64,000 nt of DNA, taken from assembly GCA_004299095.1 (NCBI GenBank), contig SCQQ01000005.1, positions 1 through 64,000 of the forward strand, read 5' to 3'. The position numbers and the translations under genes were made by a program. Below, piece after piece: positions 19,208-28,941 of this stretch; positions within the stretch are counted from its first letter, which is position 1, and every line of letters starts with the position of its first letter. The notes under the pieces are model-generated. The model did not search any database, was not told the DNA's origin, and saw only the letters and a program-made list of their open reading frames with translations. The DNA is from Burkholderiaceae bacterium (lineage in GTDB: Bacteria; Pseudomonadota; Gammaproteobacteria; Burkholderiales; Burkholderiaceae_C).

Positions 19208-19954
19208 ATGATTCAGAGCGGACGCAGCGCCTTGGTAACCGGCGGCAATCGAGGTCTGGGCGCAGCCATCGCGCGCGCACTGAGTGATGCGGGCCATACC
19301 GTCATCATCACGCACACGCCCGGCAACGAGCAACCGGTGGCCTGGCTCGAAAGGCAGGAGTACCAAGGCCGCAAAGTCGCTGTCTACGGCGTCGATGTGG
19401 CTGACTACGAATCGACCGAAGCGCTTGCGCGCCAGCTCCATGCCGACGGCCATCACGTCGACATCCTGGTGAACAACGCCGGCATCACGCGCGACGGCAC
19501 CTTGCACAAGATGGACAAGTCCGCGTGGGATGCCGTACTGCGAACGGACCTCGACTCGATGTTCAACGTGACCAAGCCGTTTCTCGGACCCATGCTGGAG
19601 CGCGGCTGGGGCCGCATCATCAATATTTCGTCGATCAATGGCAGCAGGGGTCAATTCGGACAGACCAACTATTCCGCGGCCAAGGCGGGAGTGCACGGCT
19701 TCACCAAGGCGCTGGCGCTGGAGGTCGCCCGCAAGGGCATCACGGTCAATGCGGTCTCACCGGGCTATCTGAATACGGAGATGGTCATGGCCTTGCGCGA
19801 AGACGTACGCGCGCGCATCGTCGAGGGCATTCCGGTCGGCCGGCTGGGAGAACCGCACGAGATTGCGGCGTTGGTTGCTTTCATGGCCAGCGACGCGGCG
19901 GCTTTCATGACCGGCAGCAACGTCGCCATGAACGGCGGCCACCACATGTCGTGA
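19208..19954 (+). CDS. phaB: Acetoacetyl-CoA reductase / SDR-family oxidoreductase
   Basis: SALVTGGNRGLGAAIARAL, NNAGITRDGTLHKM, INISSINGSRGQFGQTNYSAAKAG typical of PhaB. Confidence 0.87.
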   Translation: MIQSGRSALVTGGNRGLGAAIARALSDAGHTVIITHTPGNEQPVAWLERQEYQGRKVAVYGVDVADYESTEALARQLHADGHHVDILVNNAGITRDGTLHKMDKSAWDAVLRTDLDSMFNVTKPFLGPMLERGWGRIINISSINGSRGQFGQTNYSAAKAGVHGFTKALALEVARKGITVNAVSPGYLNTEMVMALREDVRARIVEGIPVGRLGEPHEIAALVAFMASDAAAFMTGSNVAMNGGHHMS

Positions 19955-20082
19955 ACGCCTCGATGCTGGCCGGGCTGGCGAGACGCACCCCAGATGCAGC
20001 CTGACCGTGACCAATCGACCCCGACTTCCACTACGGCGCGCACCGGGCTCCAGGTGCTGGCCGTTTTTGGTGTGTTTGCCGG

Positions 20083-21639
20083 TCAAAGCGCTTTGTAGGC
20101 AACCATGCGCGCGAGAGCCATTGACTGCGCGGCTTCAGGCGCAGCGGTATCGACGTCCAACGCTGCCGCGCGCTCCGCCGCGTCCAACGGTTCGGCCGCG
20201 GCAGTGAGCCGGCGCAACACGTCGATGTCCGCTTCCGACGGATCATCACGACGCAATCGCCGCGCCGCAATGCGCTCACGCAGCAGCGCTTCGGGCGCGT
20301 GGCAGGCAACGATCGCAAACGGCACGCCGAGCTCTTCGGCCAGCTCGGCAAAGCGCGCGCGTTCCGTCCGACGCAGGAACGCCGCATCGACGATAGCCGG
20401 CCAGCCAGCCTCGAGCGTGGTGCGCGCAAGCTCCGCCAGCCGCGCGTAAGTGCGCTGCGTCGCACCCGCGCTGTAAGCATCGGCCGCTGCCGCATGCGTA
20501 TCGGCGAGTGCCGGAAGCCCCAGGAGCCGCTTGCGCTCGACATCCGAGCGCAGCCGGATCGCGCCGATCGCCTCGGCGATGCGCAGCGCGACGACGCTCT
20601 TGCCCGAGGCTGGCAGGCCGTGCATGACGATCAGCCGCGGCGCGCGCAGCGCAGCGGCGAGGTGGCGCGCAACCGCGAGATAGTCGGGCCCGGCACGCGG
20701 CTGCAGCGCCGCAGCCAGCGCGCGCACCAGGGCGCGATAGACCAGCGCATGGCGCCACAGCGCCAGCCCGGCGTGGTCACCGGTCGCGTCCAGCCAGCCG
20801 TTGATGAAGCGCACCGCAAAGCCGCTGCGCTCGTGCGCGATCAAGTCCATTGCGGTGAACGCGGCGTCGTCGACGATGTCGATCCAGCGCAGCGCAGGGT
20901 CGAACTCGATCGCATCGAACGGCAGGATGTCGCCATCGAGCAGCACGAGGTTGGCGAGGTGCAGGTCGCCGTGCCCTTCACGCACGAAGCCGGCGGCCAT
21001 GCGCGCGTGCCAGAGCGGCGCCAGCGCAGCGGCTTCACGCTTCAGCCAGCGGCGCATTGCGGTGTACGCGTCGGCGCACGAAGGCGCGGCGAGCCGAAGC
21101 GCATCAAGCACCGAAAGCGGAGCTGCTGCGCGCCGTTCGGGCGTACCGAAGCCGCTGTCCGGCGCTGCGCGAGGTGCCGCCAGGTGAATCGCGGCAATGC
21201 GCTCCGCCAGCCGGTCGACGTCGGCGGCCAGCAGCGTTCCCGCCGTGGCCCGCTCGGCCAGCAGCGACCCGGACGCGAAGCGCCGCATGCGCACGGCGTA
21301 ATCGAACGCCTCGCCGTCGCCATCGAGCCGCGGTGCATCGGACGTTCCGGTGATGCGGCTGACACCGAGGTAGAGCTGCGGCGCAAACCGGCGATTCAGC
21401 CGCACTTCCTCTTCGCAGCAGCGCCGCCGCTCGGCCAGGCTGCTGAAATCGACGAACGGCAGCACCACCGGCCGCTTGATCTTGTACGCGGTCGCGCCGG
21501 CAAGCAGCAGCCAGGACAGGTGCGTCTGCACCAGCTCGACGGGCTCGGTGCAGCTTTGCTGCAAATGATCGCGCAGGCGCGTTACCCAGTGCGCGCGGGC
21601 GTGTGGAGACAAAGCGTTTGGCATTCCCTGGATCGACAT
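20083..21639 (-). CDS. Aminoglycoside-phosphotransferase-like domain fused to AAA/P-loop kinase domain
   Basis: GHGDLHLANLVLLDGDILPFDAIEF (APH-like) followed by LIVMHGLPASGKSVVALRIAEAI (P-loop). Confidence 0.87.
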   Translation of the reverse strand: MSIQGMPNALSPHARAHWVTRLRDHLQQSCTEPVELVQTHLSWLLLAGATAYKIKRPVVLPFVDFSSLAERRRCCEEEVRLNRRFAPQLYLGVSRITGTSDAPRLDGDGEAFDYAVRMRRFASGSLLAERATAGTLLAADVDRLAERIAAIHLAAPRAAPDSGFGTPERRAAAPLSVLDALRLAAPSCADAYTAMRRWLKREAAALAPLWHARMAAGFVREGHGDLHLANLVLLDGDILPFDAIEFDPALRWIDIVDDAAFTAMDLIAHERSGFAVRFINGWLDATGDHAGLALWRHALVYRALVRALAAALQPRAGPDYLAVARHLAAALRAPRLIVMHGLPASGKSVVALRIAEAIGAIRLRSDVERKRLLGLPALADTHAAAADAYSAGATQRTYARLAELARTTLEAGWPAIVDAAFLRRTERARFAELAEELGVPFAIVACHAPEALLRERIAARRLRRDDPSEADIDVLRRLTAAAEPLDAAERAAALDVDTAAPEAAQSMALARMVAYKAL

Positions 21640-21678
21640 GGTTTGCGTGTTTCATCCATCGCCGCGTTCGTGCTCGCC

Positions 21679-21692
21679 TTGCGCCAGCGCAA
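21679..21692. promoter_or_regulatory. FNR/CRP-type box variant shared by divergent genes
   Basis: TTGCG-CCAG-CGCAA between the - kinase and + phaC. Confidence 0.55.
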
Positions 21693-21726
21693 AGTGCTGG
21701 CGCGCGCCATGCGTATGGTCGCAGTC

Positions 21727-23574
21727 ATGGCCGTCATTCCACTCAAACGCAAACGCGCAGCGCAACCCGAGCCCACGGGGCCAGCCACCGTCCCGCATCC
21801 ACGCGGACAGCGCGAGCGCACCGCCAGCCCCTGGTTGGGTGATTCGGATGGAGAGCTTCCATCGGTCTCGTTCGCACGCTTCGAGGCACTCGAGCGCGCT
21901 CTGGCGGCGCTCTGGCCGGCGGAAACTCCGGTCGCGCCGACCACGGCGTTCGCCGCCTGGTTCGACTGGGCCATGCACCTGGCGAGTTCGCCCGCCAAGC
22001 AATGGGAGCTCGGGCAATACGCGTTCGAACAGTGGCAGCGCGCGTGGCGCATCGCCTCGACCGGTGCCGCTGCCGACTGCTGCGTCACGCCCATGTCCCA
22101 AGACAAACGCTTCGCCGATCCGGCGTGGCGCGAGCCGCCGCAGGCGCTGCTGGCGCAATATTTCCTGCTCACCGAGCGCTGGTGGCAGCGCGCAACCCGC
22201 GGCGTTCCCGGCGTCAGCAAGCACCACGAGCACATGGTGTCGTTTGCCGCGCGGCAGTGGCTCGACCTGTTCGCGCCATCCAATTCGGTGTTCGCCAATC
22301 CGGTGGTGCGCAGGCGCACGCTGGAGCAAGGCGGCGCGAACCTGTGGCGCGGCGCGTCTTACGCGCTGGACGACCTGGCTCGCGACGCGCTCGACCTGCC
22401 GCCGGCCGGCGCCGAAGGCTTCAAGCCCGGCGTCAACGTTGCCATCACGCCGGGCCAGGTGGTGCTGCGCAACCGCCTGATCGAGCTGATCCAGTACCAG
22501 CCGACGACGCCCGCCGTCCACGCCGAACCCATCCTGCTGGTTCCGGCCTGGATCATGAAGTACTACATCCTCGACCTGTCGCCGCGCAACTCGCTGGTCA
22601 AGTTCCTGGTCGATCGTGGCTACACCGTATTCGTGATCTCGTGGAAAAACCCGGGCGCCGAAGACCGCAACCTCGGGCTCGACGACTACCACCATCTCGG
22701 CGTCAAGGCGGCGCTCGACGCGGTCGCCCAGATCGTCCCCGGCGCGCGCACGCATGCCGTCGGCTATTGCCTCGGCGGCACGCTGCTGGCGATGGGCGCG
22801 GCGAAGATTGGCCGCGAACGCGAAAAGGCACTGCAATCGATGACCTTGTTTGCAGCCCAGACCGATTTTTCCGATCCGGGCGAGATTTCGCTTTTCATAG
22901 ACGAGAGCCAGTTTGCGCATCTCGACCGATCAATGGCGCGCCGCGGCACCCTCGACAAGCGGCAGATGCGCAACACGTTCCAGTTGCTGCGCTCGCGCGA
23001 CCTCATCTGGTCATACCGCACCATCAACTACCTGCTGGGCGAGCGCGCGCCCATGACCGACCTGATGGCGTGGAACGCGGACGGCACCCGACTGCCCTAT
23101 CGCATGCACCGCGAATACCTGCGCCGGCTCTACCTCGACAATGCACTCGCACTCGGTGACTATCGGCTGGACGGCGTGCCCATCAACCTGCACGACATTC
23201 GCGTGCCGAGCTTTGTTCTCGCCGCCGTCCAGGATCACGTCGCCCCGTGGCGTTCGGTGTTCCGGCTCAACCAACTGTGCGATGCCGAGCAGACCTACGT
23301 GCTGACCGCTGGCGGCCACAACGTCGGCGTCGTCAACCCGCCCGGCGCCGTGCCGACCAGCTACCGGCTGCGCGAATGGCGCGTCGGTGAGCGCATCTTG
23401 AATCCGGACGAATGGCTGGCCCAGACGCCGGCGACCAGCGGGTCCTGGTGGAACGCTTGGGCCGATTGGCTGGACCGGCATTCGTCACCACGGCTGCAGC
23501 CGCCGCCCGCGATCGGTGCCGAGAACCTGCGGCCGCTGCAAGCCGCGCCCGGCAGCTACGTGTTGCAGCGCTGA
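21727..23574 (+). CDS. phaC: Poly(3-hydroxyalkanoate) synthase (class I PhaC)
   Basis: [18 protein letters not shown] lipase-like box with Cys; [35 protein letters not shown]-type block. Confidence 0.93.
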   Translation: [615 protein letters not shown]

Positions 23575-23634
23575 TCGCACGGGTCACGGCGTGTGGTCCG
23601 AGCCGGGACTACGCGAGCAACTCCGCCACCTGAT

Positions 23635-23958
23635 TCATGGGCGATCGGTCGTGCCGTTGAAGCGACGCATCAGTTCGGCCGATTGCTCGCGCCAGTACTC
23701 AGCAAACTCACTCTGCAATTGCTGCCATGACTCGATCAGCGCTTGTTGCTCCAGCGTGGCTTGGCGCGTGATGGCGTTCAGCGCCTCCAACTGGCGCGTC
23801 CACGCGGATTCCGCCGGCGCGCCGTCAGCCGTCCTGGACGCCGCTTCATATAGAACACGTGGCCAAGCAAGCCAAAGCTGTTGCTGCCACTGCGCCAACA
23901 GCGCCCACGGGTTGGCGCCTTCGGAGCGCGGAATTTCGAATGTCGGTTTGCGTGCCAT
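23635..23958 (-). CDS. Phasin-like small protein
   Basis: 107 aa, Gln/Ala-rich helical WALLAQWQQQLWLAWPRVLYE; adjacent to phaC. Confidence 0.5.
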   Translation of the reverse strand: MARKPTFEIPRSEGANPWALLAQWQQQLWLAWPRVLYEAASRTADGAPAESAWTRQLEALNAITRQATLEQQALIESWQQLQSEFAEYWREQSAELMRRFNGTTDRP

Positions 23959-24011
23959 CTGAGTCTCCTGTCAGCGAAAGCCCACTGTAGGAGCGCAACC
24001 GGCAATACGGT

Positions 24012-24025
24012 TTGATCGAGCGCAA
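24012..24025. promoter_or_regulatory. FNR/CRP-type box variant
   Basis: TTGAT-CGAG-CGCAA, 54 bp upstream of the phasin-like gene (- strand). Confidence 0.6.
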
Positions 24026-24168
24026 GACCGGCGTCGGAAACAGTCAGTCGGCGCCAAGGCGTTGGCCGCCTCGATCGCGAACGCGAGCCGCACCGCGCCT
24101 TGAGCATGCAGCCCGATTTTCACCATGGCACCAAGTGCCCTGCTGCCCTCTCCGGCAAGGGCAACACC

Positions 24169-24182
24169 TTGACGGGCGTCAA
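24169..24182. promoter_or_regulatory. FNR/CRP-type box
   Basis: TTGAC-GGGC-GTCAA perfect dyad 67 bp before the uspA start. Confidence 0.7.
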
Positions 24183-24248
24183 GCCGCGCCGCACCGGCAA
24201 TCCCTACACTGATTCGCGATCCCGAAACTGCCTGCTGGAGTTGCCACC

Positions 24249-25067
24249 ATGTACAAGCGCATCCTGGTCCCGCTCGATGGCTCACGCTATTCAGAGGAAA
24301 TCATTCCTTATGCGCGCGGCCTGGCCGCTACCCACGACACGGAGCTGGTACTGCTGCGCGTGATGGAAGGTGCGCCTGGCAACGACAACCCGACGGATTA
24401 CGTCAAACGGCTGGCCTCAGCCTATGCGGCCAGCGGGCTGTGCCGGATCGGAACCGACGGTGCCGCTGAAGCGATCCTGGACGAAGCGTACCGTGAACCG
24501 GGGACCCTGTTGGCGCTGACTTCCCGCGGGCGCTCAGGCTTGCTTGAGCTGGCGCTCGGCAGCGTCGCGCAGCGCGTCTTGCGCGGCGCCCATGGCCCGG
24601 TGCTCGTCTACCACCCGACCGGCGAGGTCGTGACCGCGCGCCCACCCCGGCGGCCCCAGCGCATCGTCCTGCCAATTGCAAGCACTGACTCACTCGAGGG
24701 CATAGCCGACGAAGCGGCGCGTCTTGCCCGTTGGATCAATGCCGAACTGGAAGTCGTGAGCGTGGTCGAGCCGATGTCTGCCGCCGACCGGGCCCAGGTG
24801 CCGGAAAGCGATCTCGCTGTCATGGAGTCCGCGTTCGTTCGCTCCACGGCCGAGAAACTGGTGAAGGCGCACGGCGTGCGCGTCAACTGGGATACGCTGC
24901 ACGGCGACCCGGTGGACGCCATCGTCGAGCGCGTCGCAGGCCAGCGCGAAACGATGCTGGCGATGTCGACGCGGCGGAAAAGCGCACTGGAGGCCGCTTT
25001 CCTCGGCAGCGTGACGGCAGGCTGCCTGCGCCGCGCGGGCGTACCCATCCTGATGCGTGCGCCTTGA
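24249..25067 (+). CDS. Universal stress protein (tandem UspA domains)
   Basis: MYKRILVPLDGSRYSEEIIPYARGLA; second domain RIVLPIASTDSLEGIADEA. Confidence 0.92.
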   Translation: MYKRILVPLDGSRYSEEIIPYARGLAATHDTELVLLRVMEGAPGNDNPTDYVKRLASAYAASGLCRIGTDGAAEAILDEAYREPGTLLALTSRGRSGLLELALGSVAQRVLRGAHGPVLVYHPTGEVVTARPPRRPQRIVLPIASTDSLEGIADEAARLARWINAELEVVSVVEPMSAADRAQVPESDLAVMESAFVRSTAEKLVKAHGVRVNWDTLHGDPVDAIVERVAGQRETMLAMSTRRKSALEAAFLGSVTAGCLRRAGVPILMRAP

Positions 25068-25087
25068 CCTTGCGCGACGTACCACCT

Positions 25088-25948
25088 TCAGCGCCCGGCG
25101 CCGGAAGGAAACGCGATGCGCGTCACGTCCGCCAGGTAGAACGGGAAGTACGCAGCCGTGCCGAACTGGTTGCCGGCTTCGACGCGCGTGGGCAAGCGGA
25201 ACCCGTCGAAATCCCTGAATTCCGACAGCAGGCCGCCAAACAGCTGCAGCCTGAAGACCTTGTCGGCATTGGCATCGCTCCAGCGCTGCAGCGCGATCCG
25301 AACCGGCCGGCCATCGGCAGCGATCGTCACATCCACTGATTGCTCCATCCCGTCGTAGCGCACGGCCACGCGTGCCGTTGTCGCATCGACTTGCGTCCAG
25401 GTGATGCCGGGACCCGGCAGCAGCGCAGCGGGCGTCCAGAAAGCGGCTTCGGCAACGGCCCGGCCAAAAGCGGACCGGCGATGGTCTGCGGTGCCGCTGA
25501 CGCGCGCCACGGGGAGCAGGCCGATCAGCCAGAAGCGCGTCCAGTTGCCGCCGTGTGACAGTGCATCGGAGCCGGAGATGCGCAGCAGGCCTCTTTGCGC
25601 CGACATGCGCCAGACAAATCCCGCAGGCCCGGCAAGCGTCTGGCGCGCCGCCATCGGCAGGTAGTTTGGCGAGTCCTGGGTTCCCAGGCTGAACCGGCCC
25701 GTCATTTCGATCTCGGCCACGGTGTGGAGCGGCGTTCCCGGCTTGATCACGAACTCAAAATAGCGCCGCGCCGGCTCGGGCAATTGGGCAACGAGAGCGG
25801 GATCGAAACGCGCCGGTTCGCTCACTTGGAATGCGGCGAGCTTTGCGCCAACGCGCCGGTCAGCCAAATCATCGAACTGGCGCCAAACCATCAGGCCGGC
25901 AAAAGCCAGCACGATGATCGCCAGCGCCAAACCCGGCAGCAGTTTCAT
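25088..25948 (-). CDS. Conserved membrane-anchored protein (DUF6544-like)
   Basis: MKLLPGLALAIIVLAFAGLMVW TM; LPEPARRYFEFVIKPGTPLHTVAEIEMTGRF. Confidence 0.65.
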   Translation of the reverse strand: MKLLPGLALAIIVLAFAGLMVWRQFDDLADRRVGAKLAAFQVSEPARFDPALVAQLPEPARRYFEFVIKPGTPLHTVAEIEMTGRFSLGTQDSPNYLPMAARQTLAGPAGFVWRMSAQRGLLRISGSDALSHGGNWTRFWLIGLLPVARVSGTADHRRSAFGRAVAEAAFWTPAALLPGPGITWTQVDATTARVAVRYDGMEQSVDVTIAADGRPVRIALQRWSDANADKVFRLQLFGGLLSEFRDFDGFRLPTRVEAGNQFGTAAYFPFYLADVTRIAFPSGAGR

Positions 25949-26030
25949 GATGGTCGCCTGCGGAATACCGCGCACCGCCTGCACGGTTCCGAACTGGCGC
26001 CGGACCAACGGCTCGCGTCCAACGCCGCGA

Positions 26031-26852
26031 TCAACTCGACAGGAAACGGTTGATGTCGGTCTTGTCCAGAAGGGATCGAGTGACGCCCCCAAAAACCCAT
26101 TGGCGCAATCGGCTGTGGCCATAGGCTCCGGATACCACCAGATCGGCGCCGCTGGCAGCGATGAATTCCAGCAATCGTGCGCTCTCATCGGATCCCTTGA
26201 TCGTTTCCGCACGCGCGCGAATCCCATGGCGGGCGAGAAAAGCGGTCGCGTCGGCAATGCCCCGGCGGATCCACGGTTCGATCACGGCCGCAGCGGTAAC
26301 CACGATCACTTCGCCGGCAACCGCCAGCAACGGCACCGCGTCCGCCAACGCGCGCCGTGCTTCGCGCGTGTCCTTCCAGGTGATCACCACCTTGTTGAGC
26401 AGTATCTGTTTCCCGCCGCGAGCCATGACCAGGACCGGGCGGCCGGCCTGCAGGATGACGCTGCTCGGCGCCGCGGCGCGAGCCGAGTCCCCGGTCGCCG
26501 CGCCGCTTGCGGCGCGCATCACGACGAGGTCCGCCACCCGGGCGACGCCGGCCAGCGCGCGCGTCGGCGAGTCGAGCACCTCGCGCCATTCGGTGTTGCC
26601 GAAGCCGACGGTCAACCGGTCGAACGTGGCGTGAATTTTCCTGAAATCGGCCTTGATTTCATCGCGCTCCCGCTGCCACACCTCGACCGCCAGGGTGCCG
26701 CCGTCGGCGGCGACGATGGGCCAGCGCGCGTCTGCCGCGCACAGGCCGATCAGCGTCGCTTGCAAGCGCGCAGCGAGATCGCGCGCGGCTTCGATGGCCG
26801 GTTCGACCGGGCCATCGATATCGAGATTGACGAGGATGGTTTTGCAGCTCAT
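26031..26852 (-). CDS. Universal stress protein (UspA family)
   Basis: MSCKTILVNLDIDGPVEPAIEAARDLAARLQATLIGLCAAD; DLVVSGAYGHSRLRQWVFGGVTRSLL; RBS AAGGAG. Confidence 0.9.
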   Translation of the reverse strand: MSCKTILVNLDIDGPVEPAIEAARDLAARLQATLIGLCAADARWPIVAADGGTLAVEVWQRERDEIKADFRKIHATFDRLTVGFGNTEWREVLDSPTRALAGVARVADLVVMRAASGAATGDSARAAAPSSVILQAGRPVLVMARGGKQILLNKVVITWKDTREARRALADAVPLLAVAGEVIVVTAAAVIEPWIRRGIADATAFLARHGIRARAETIKGSDESARLLEFIAASGADLVVSGAYGHSRLRQWVFGGVTRSLLDKTDINRFLSS

Positions 26853-26924
26853 GAAAGCTCCTTGGCGCGGCACTCAGGTGCCATTGATTCTGCTTGGGGA
26901 AAGACACCCGGGGAAGAGCCCGAC

Positions 26925-26938
26925 GTGACGCAGATCAA
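26925..26938. promoter_or_regulatory. FNR/CRP-type box (13/14)
   Basis: GTGACGCAGATCAA; reverse strand TTGATCTGCGTCAC upstream of the - strand usp. Confidence 0.55.
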
Positions 26939-27035
26939 GCCACTTCGCGCGTCCTTGCAGAAGCCTGGCGCCACCGGTTACCTGTATGCGGATCGAGATG
27001 GCCATTCGACGGCCGCGAACGCGCAAGCGACGGCG

Positions 27036-28940
27036 TCAGGTCCGCGAGGGTCCGAGGGCCCGCAGCGCGTTCAGGATGACGGCGATGTCGATGAATTCCT
27101 GCAGCACCGCGCCTTGCACCGGCGTGATATGGCCGAGCGCGGCGACGCCCATCGCCACCACCGAAAGGCCCAGCCCGACCGCCACGCTTTGCAGCGCAAT
27201 GCGCCGCGTGCGGTGCGCCAGCGCGAGCGCTTCGGCCAGGCGATCGAGCCGGTCCACGAGGAGAACGACATCCGCCGCTTCCGACGACGCCGCCGAGCCG
27301 CGTGCACCCATCGCCACGCCGACGTCGGCGGCAGCCAGCGCCGGCGCGTCGTTGACACCGTCGCCCACCATCAGCACTGGCGCGCGCTGGCGCTCGGCGT
27401 GAACGACAGCGACCTTGGCCGCCGGATCGAGCTGGGCGTGCGCACTATCGAGGTCGAGTTGCTCGCCGATGGCGTTGACGACGTCGGCGTGATCTCCGGA
27501 CGCCAGCACGATGCGATCCAGCCCGGCCTCGCGGAACGAGGCGAGCAGCGCCGCGGCGTCTTCCCGCAGCGGATCGGCGAGCAGGATCAGCCCGGCGAGC
27601 ACGCCGTCGATCGCCACGCTGACCGTGGCCGTTCCCTTGGGCGCGGACGGGCCGAAGTCGGGGGCGGGGCCAGCCTCGCTGCGCTTGCGAACGAACGTCC
27701 GGCCGCCCACCACCACGCGCCGGCCGTCGACCCGGCCTTCGATGCCGGTGCCCGCGGTCTCGCTCACCTGCTCGGGGCGCGTCAGCGGCAGTCCGCGCGC
27801 CTTTGCCGCAGCCACCAGCGTCTGCGCCGTGACGTGCGCGGAAGCCTGATCGAGCGACGCGGCAAAGCGCAGGACGTCGGCATCGCCCCAGGGCGCGACC
27901 GCACGGATGTCGGTGACGACCGCCTGGCCGAAAGTGAGCGTTCCGGTCTTGTCGAGCACGGCGGTCCGCACCCGCGCCAGCGCTTCGAGCGCGCCGCCGC
28001 TCTTGACGAGCACGCCCAACGACGCGGCGCGTGAAATGCCGGAAACAATGGCCACCGGAACGGCGAGGATCAGCGGGCAAGGCGTGGCGACGACCAGCAC
28101 CGCCAGCGCCCGGATCCGGTCGCCCGACAAAACCCAGGCGCCGCCTGCAATGACGAGCGTGAACAACAGGAACCACCAGGCGTAGCGATCCGCCAGCCGC
28201 GTCATCGGCGCCCGGCTGCGCTGGGCGCTTTCGACCAGGCGGACGATGCCCGCGTAGGTGCTGGCCGCCGCCGGGCGCGTGACGATGAGGTCGAAGCTGT
28301 CGCCCGCGCAAGTGGAGCCGCTGAGGACTTCGTCACCCGCCCGGCGCCGCACCGGCAACGATTCCCCGGTCAGTGCCGATTCGTCCAGCAGCCCTTCCCG
28401 CTCGGCCACCGTGCCGTCCGCCGGTATCACTTCGCCGTGACGCACCAGGACGCGGTCCCCGGTCGCGAGCTGCTCGATGGGCACTTCTTCGACGCGCCCA
28501 CCGGCGTGGCGCAGCGCGGTGCGGGCAACGCGGCCGAGCAGCGCCGTCATTTCGCGCCGCGCCCGGCCCTCGGCGAAGTTCTCGAGTTGCTGCCCGCCCG
28601 CGTACATGAGTGCGACGACGTTGCCCGCGAGCGGTTCGCCGAAGGCCAGCGCCGCCGACATCGAGAGCGCCGCGATCAGATCGAGCCCGCCGTCGCGCCG
28701 CCGCAGCGATTGCGTGATTTCAACGAGCAAGCTGCCCAGCACCGGCAGGGTGGCCGCAAACCAGATGCGCTGCGCCCAGAGGCCACTGCCCATCAGCGCC
28801 GCCGCAATGCCGCCGGCCAGGCCGATGAGCGCGACCGCGATCAGCGCGAGCCGCCAGTCCAGGACCCGCAAGGCCAGGCGCACGCCCGTTTCCACACCGA
28901 CGGAAACCGGTTGCGCGCTCGCATTCGGCATCGGCGGCAT
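27036..28940 (-). CDS. Heavy-metal/cation-translocating P-type ATPase
   Basis: TPCPLILAVPVAI, DKTGTLTFG, MVGDGVNDAPALAAADVGVAMG. Confidence 0.95.
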   Translation of the reverse strand: MPPMPNASAQPVSVGVETGVRLALRVLDWRLALIAVALIGLAGGIAAALMGSGLWAQRIWFAATLPVLGSLLVEITQSLRRRDGGLDLIAALSMSAALAFGEPLAGNVVALMYAGGQQLENFAEGRARREMTALLGRVARTALRHAGGRVEEVPIEQLATGDRVLVRHGEVIPADGTVAEREGLLDESALTGESLPVRRRAGDEVLSGSTCAGDSFDLIVTRPAAASTYAGIVRLVESAQRSRAPMTRLADRYAWWFLLFTLVIAGGAWVLSGDRIRALAVLVVATPCPLILAVPVAIVSGISRAASLGVLVKSGGALEALARVRTAVLDKTGTLTFGQAVVTDIRAVAPWGDADVLRFAASLDQASAHVTAQTLVAAAKARGLPLTRPEQVSETAGTGIEGRVDGRRVVVGGRTFVRKRSEAGPAPDFGPSAPKGTATVSVAIDGVLAGLILLADPLREDAAALLASFREAGLDRIVLASGDHADVVNAIGEQLDLDSAHAQLDPAAKVAVVHAERQRAPVLMVGDGVNDAPALAAADVGVAMGARGSAASSEAADVVLLVDRLDRLAEALALAHRTRRIALQSVAVGLGLSVVAMGVAALGHITPVQGAVLQEFIDIAVILNALRALGPSRT

Positions 28941-28941
28941 G

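Noticed and set aside
20299-21726. Long N-terminal extension of the PhaC ORF
   Set aside because: Overlaps the divergent kinase gene and reads as non-protein-like Arg/Gln-rich sequence; PhaC starts near 21727.
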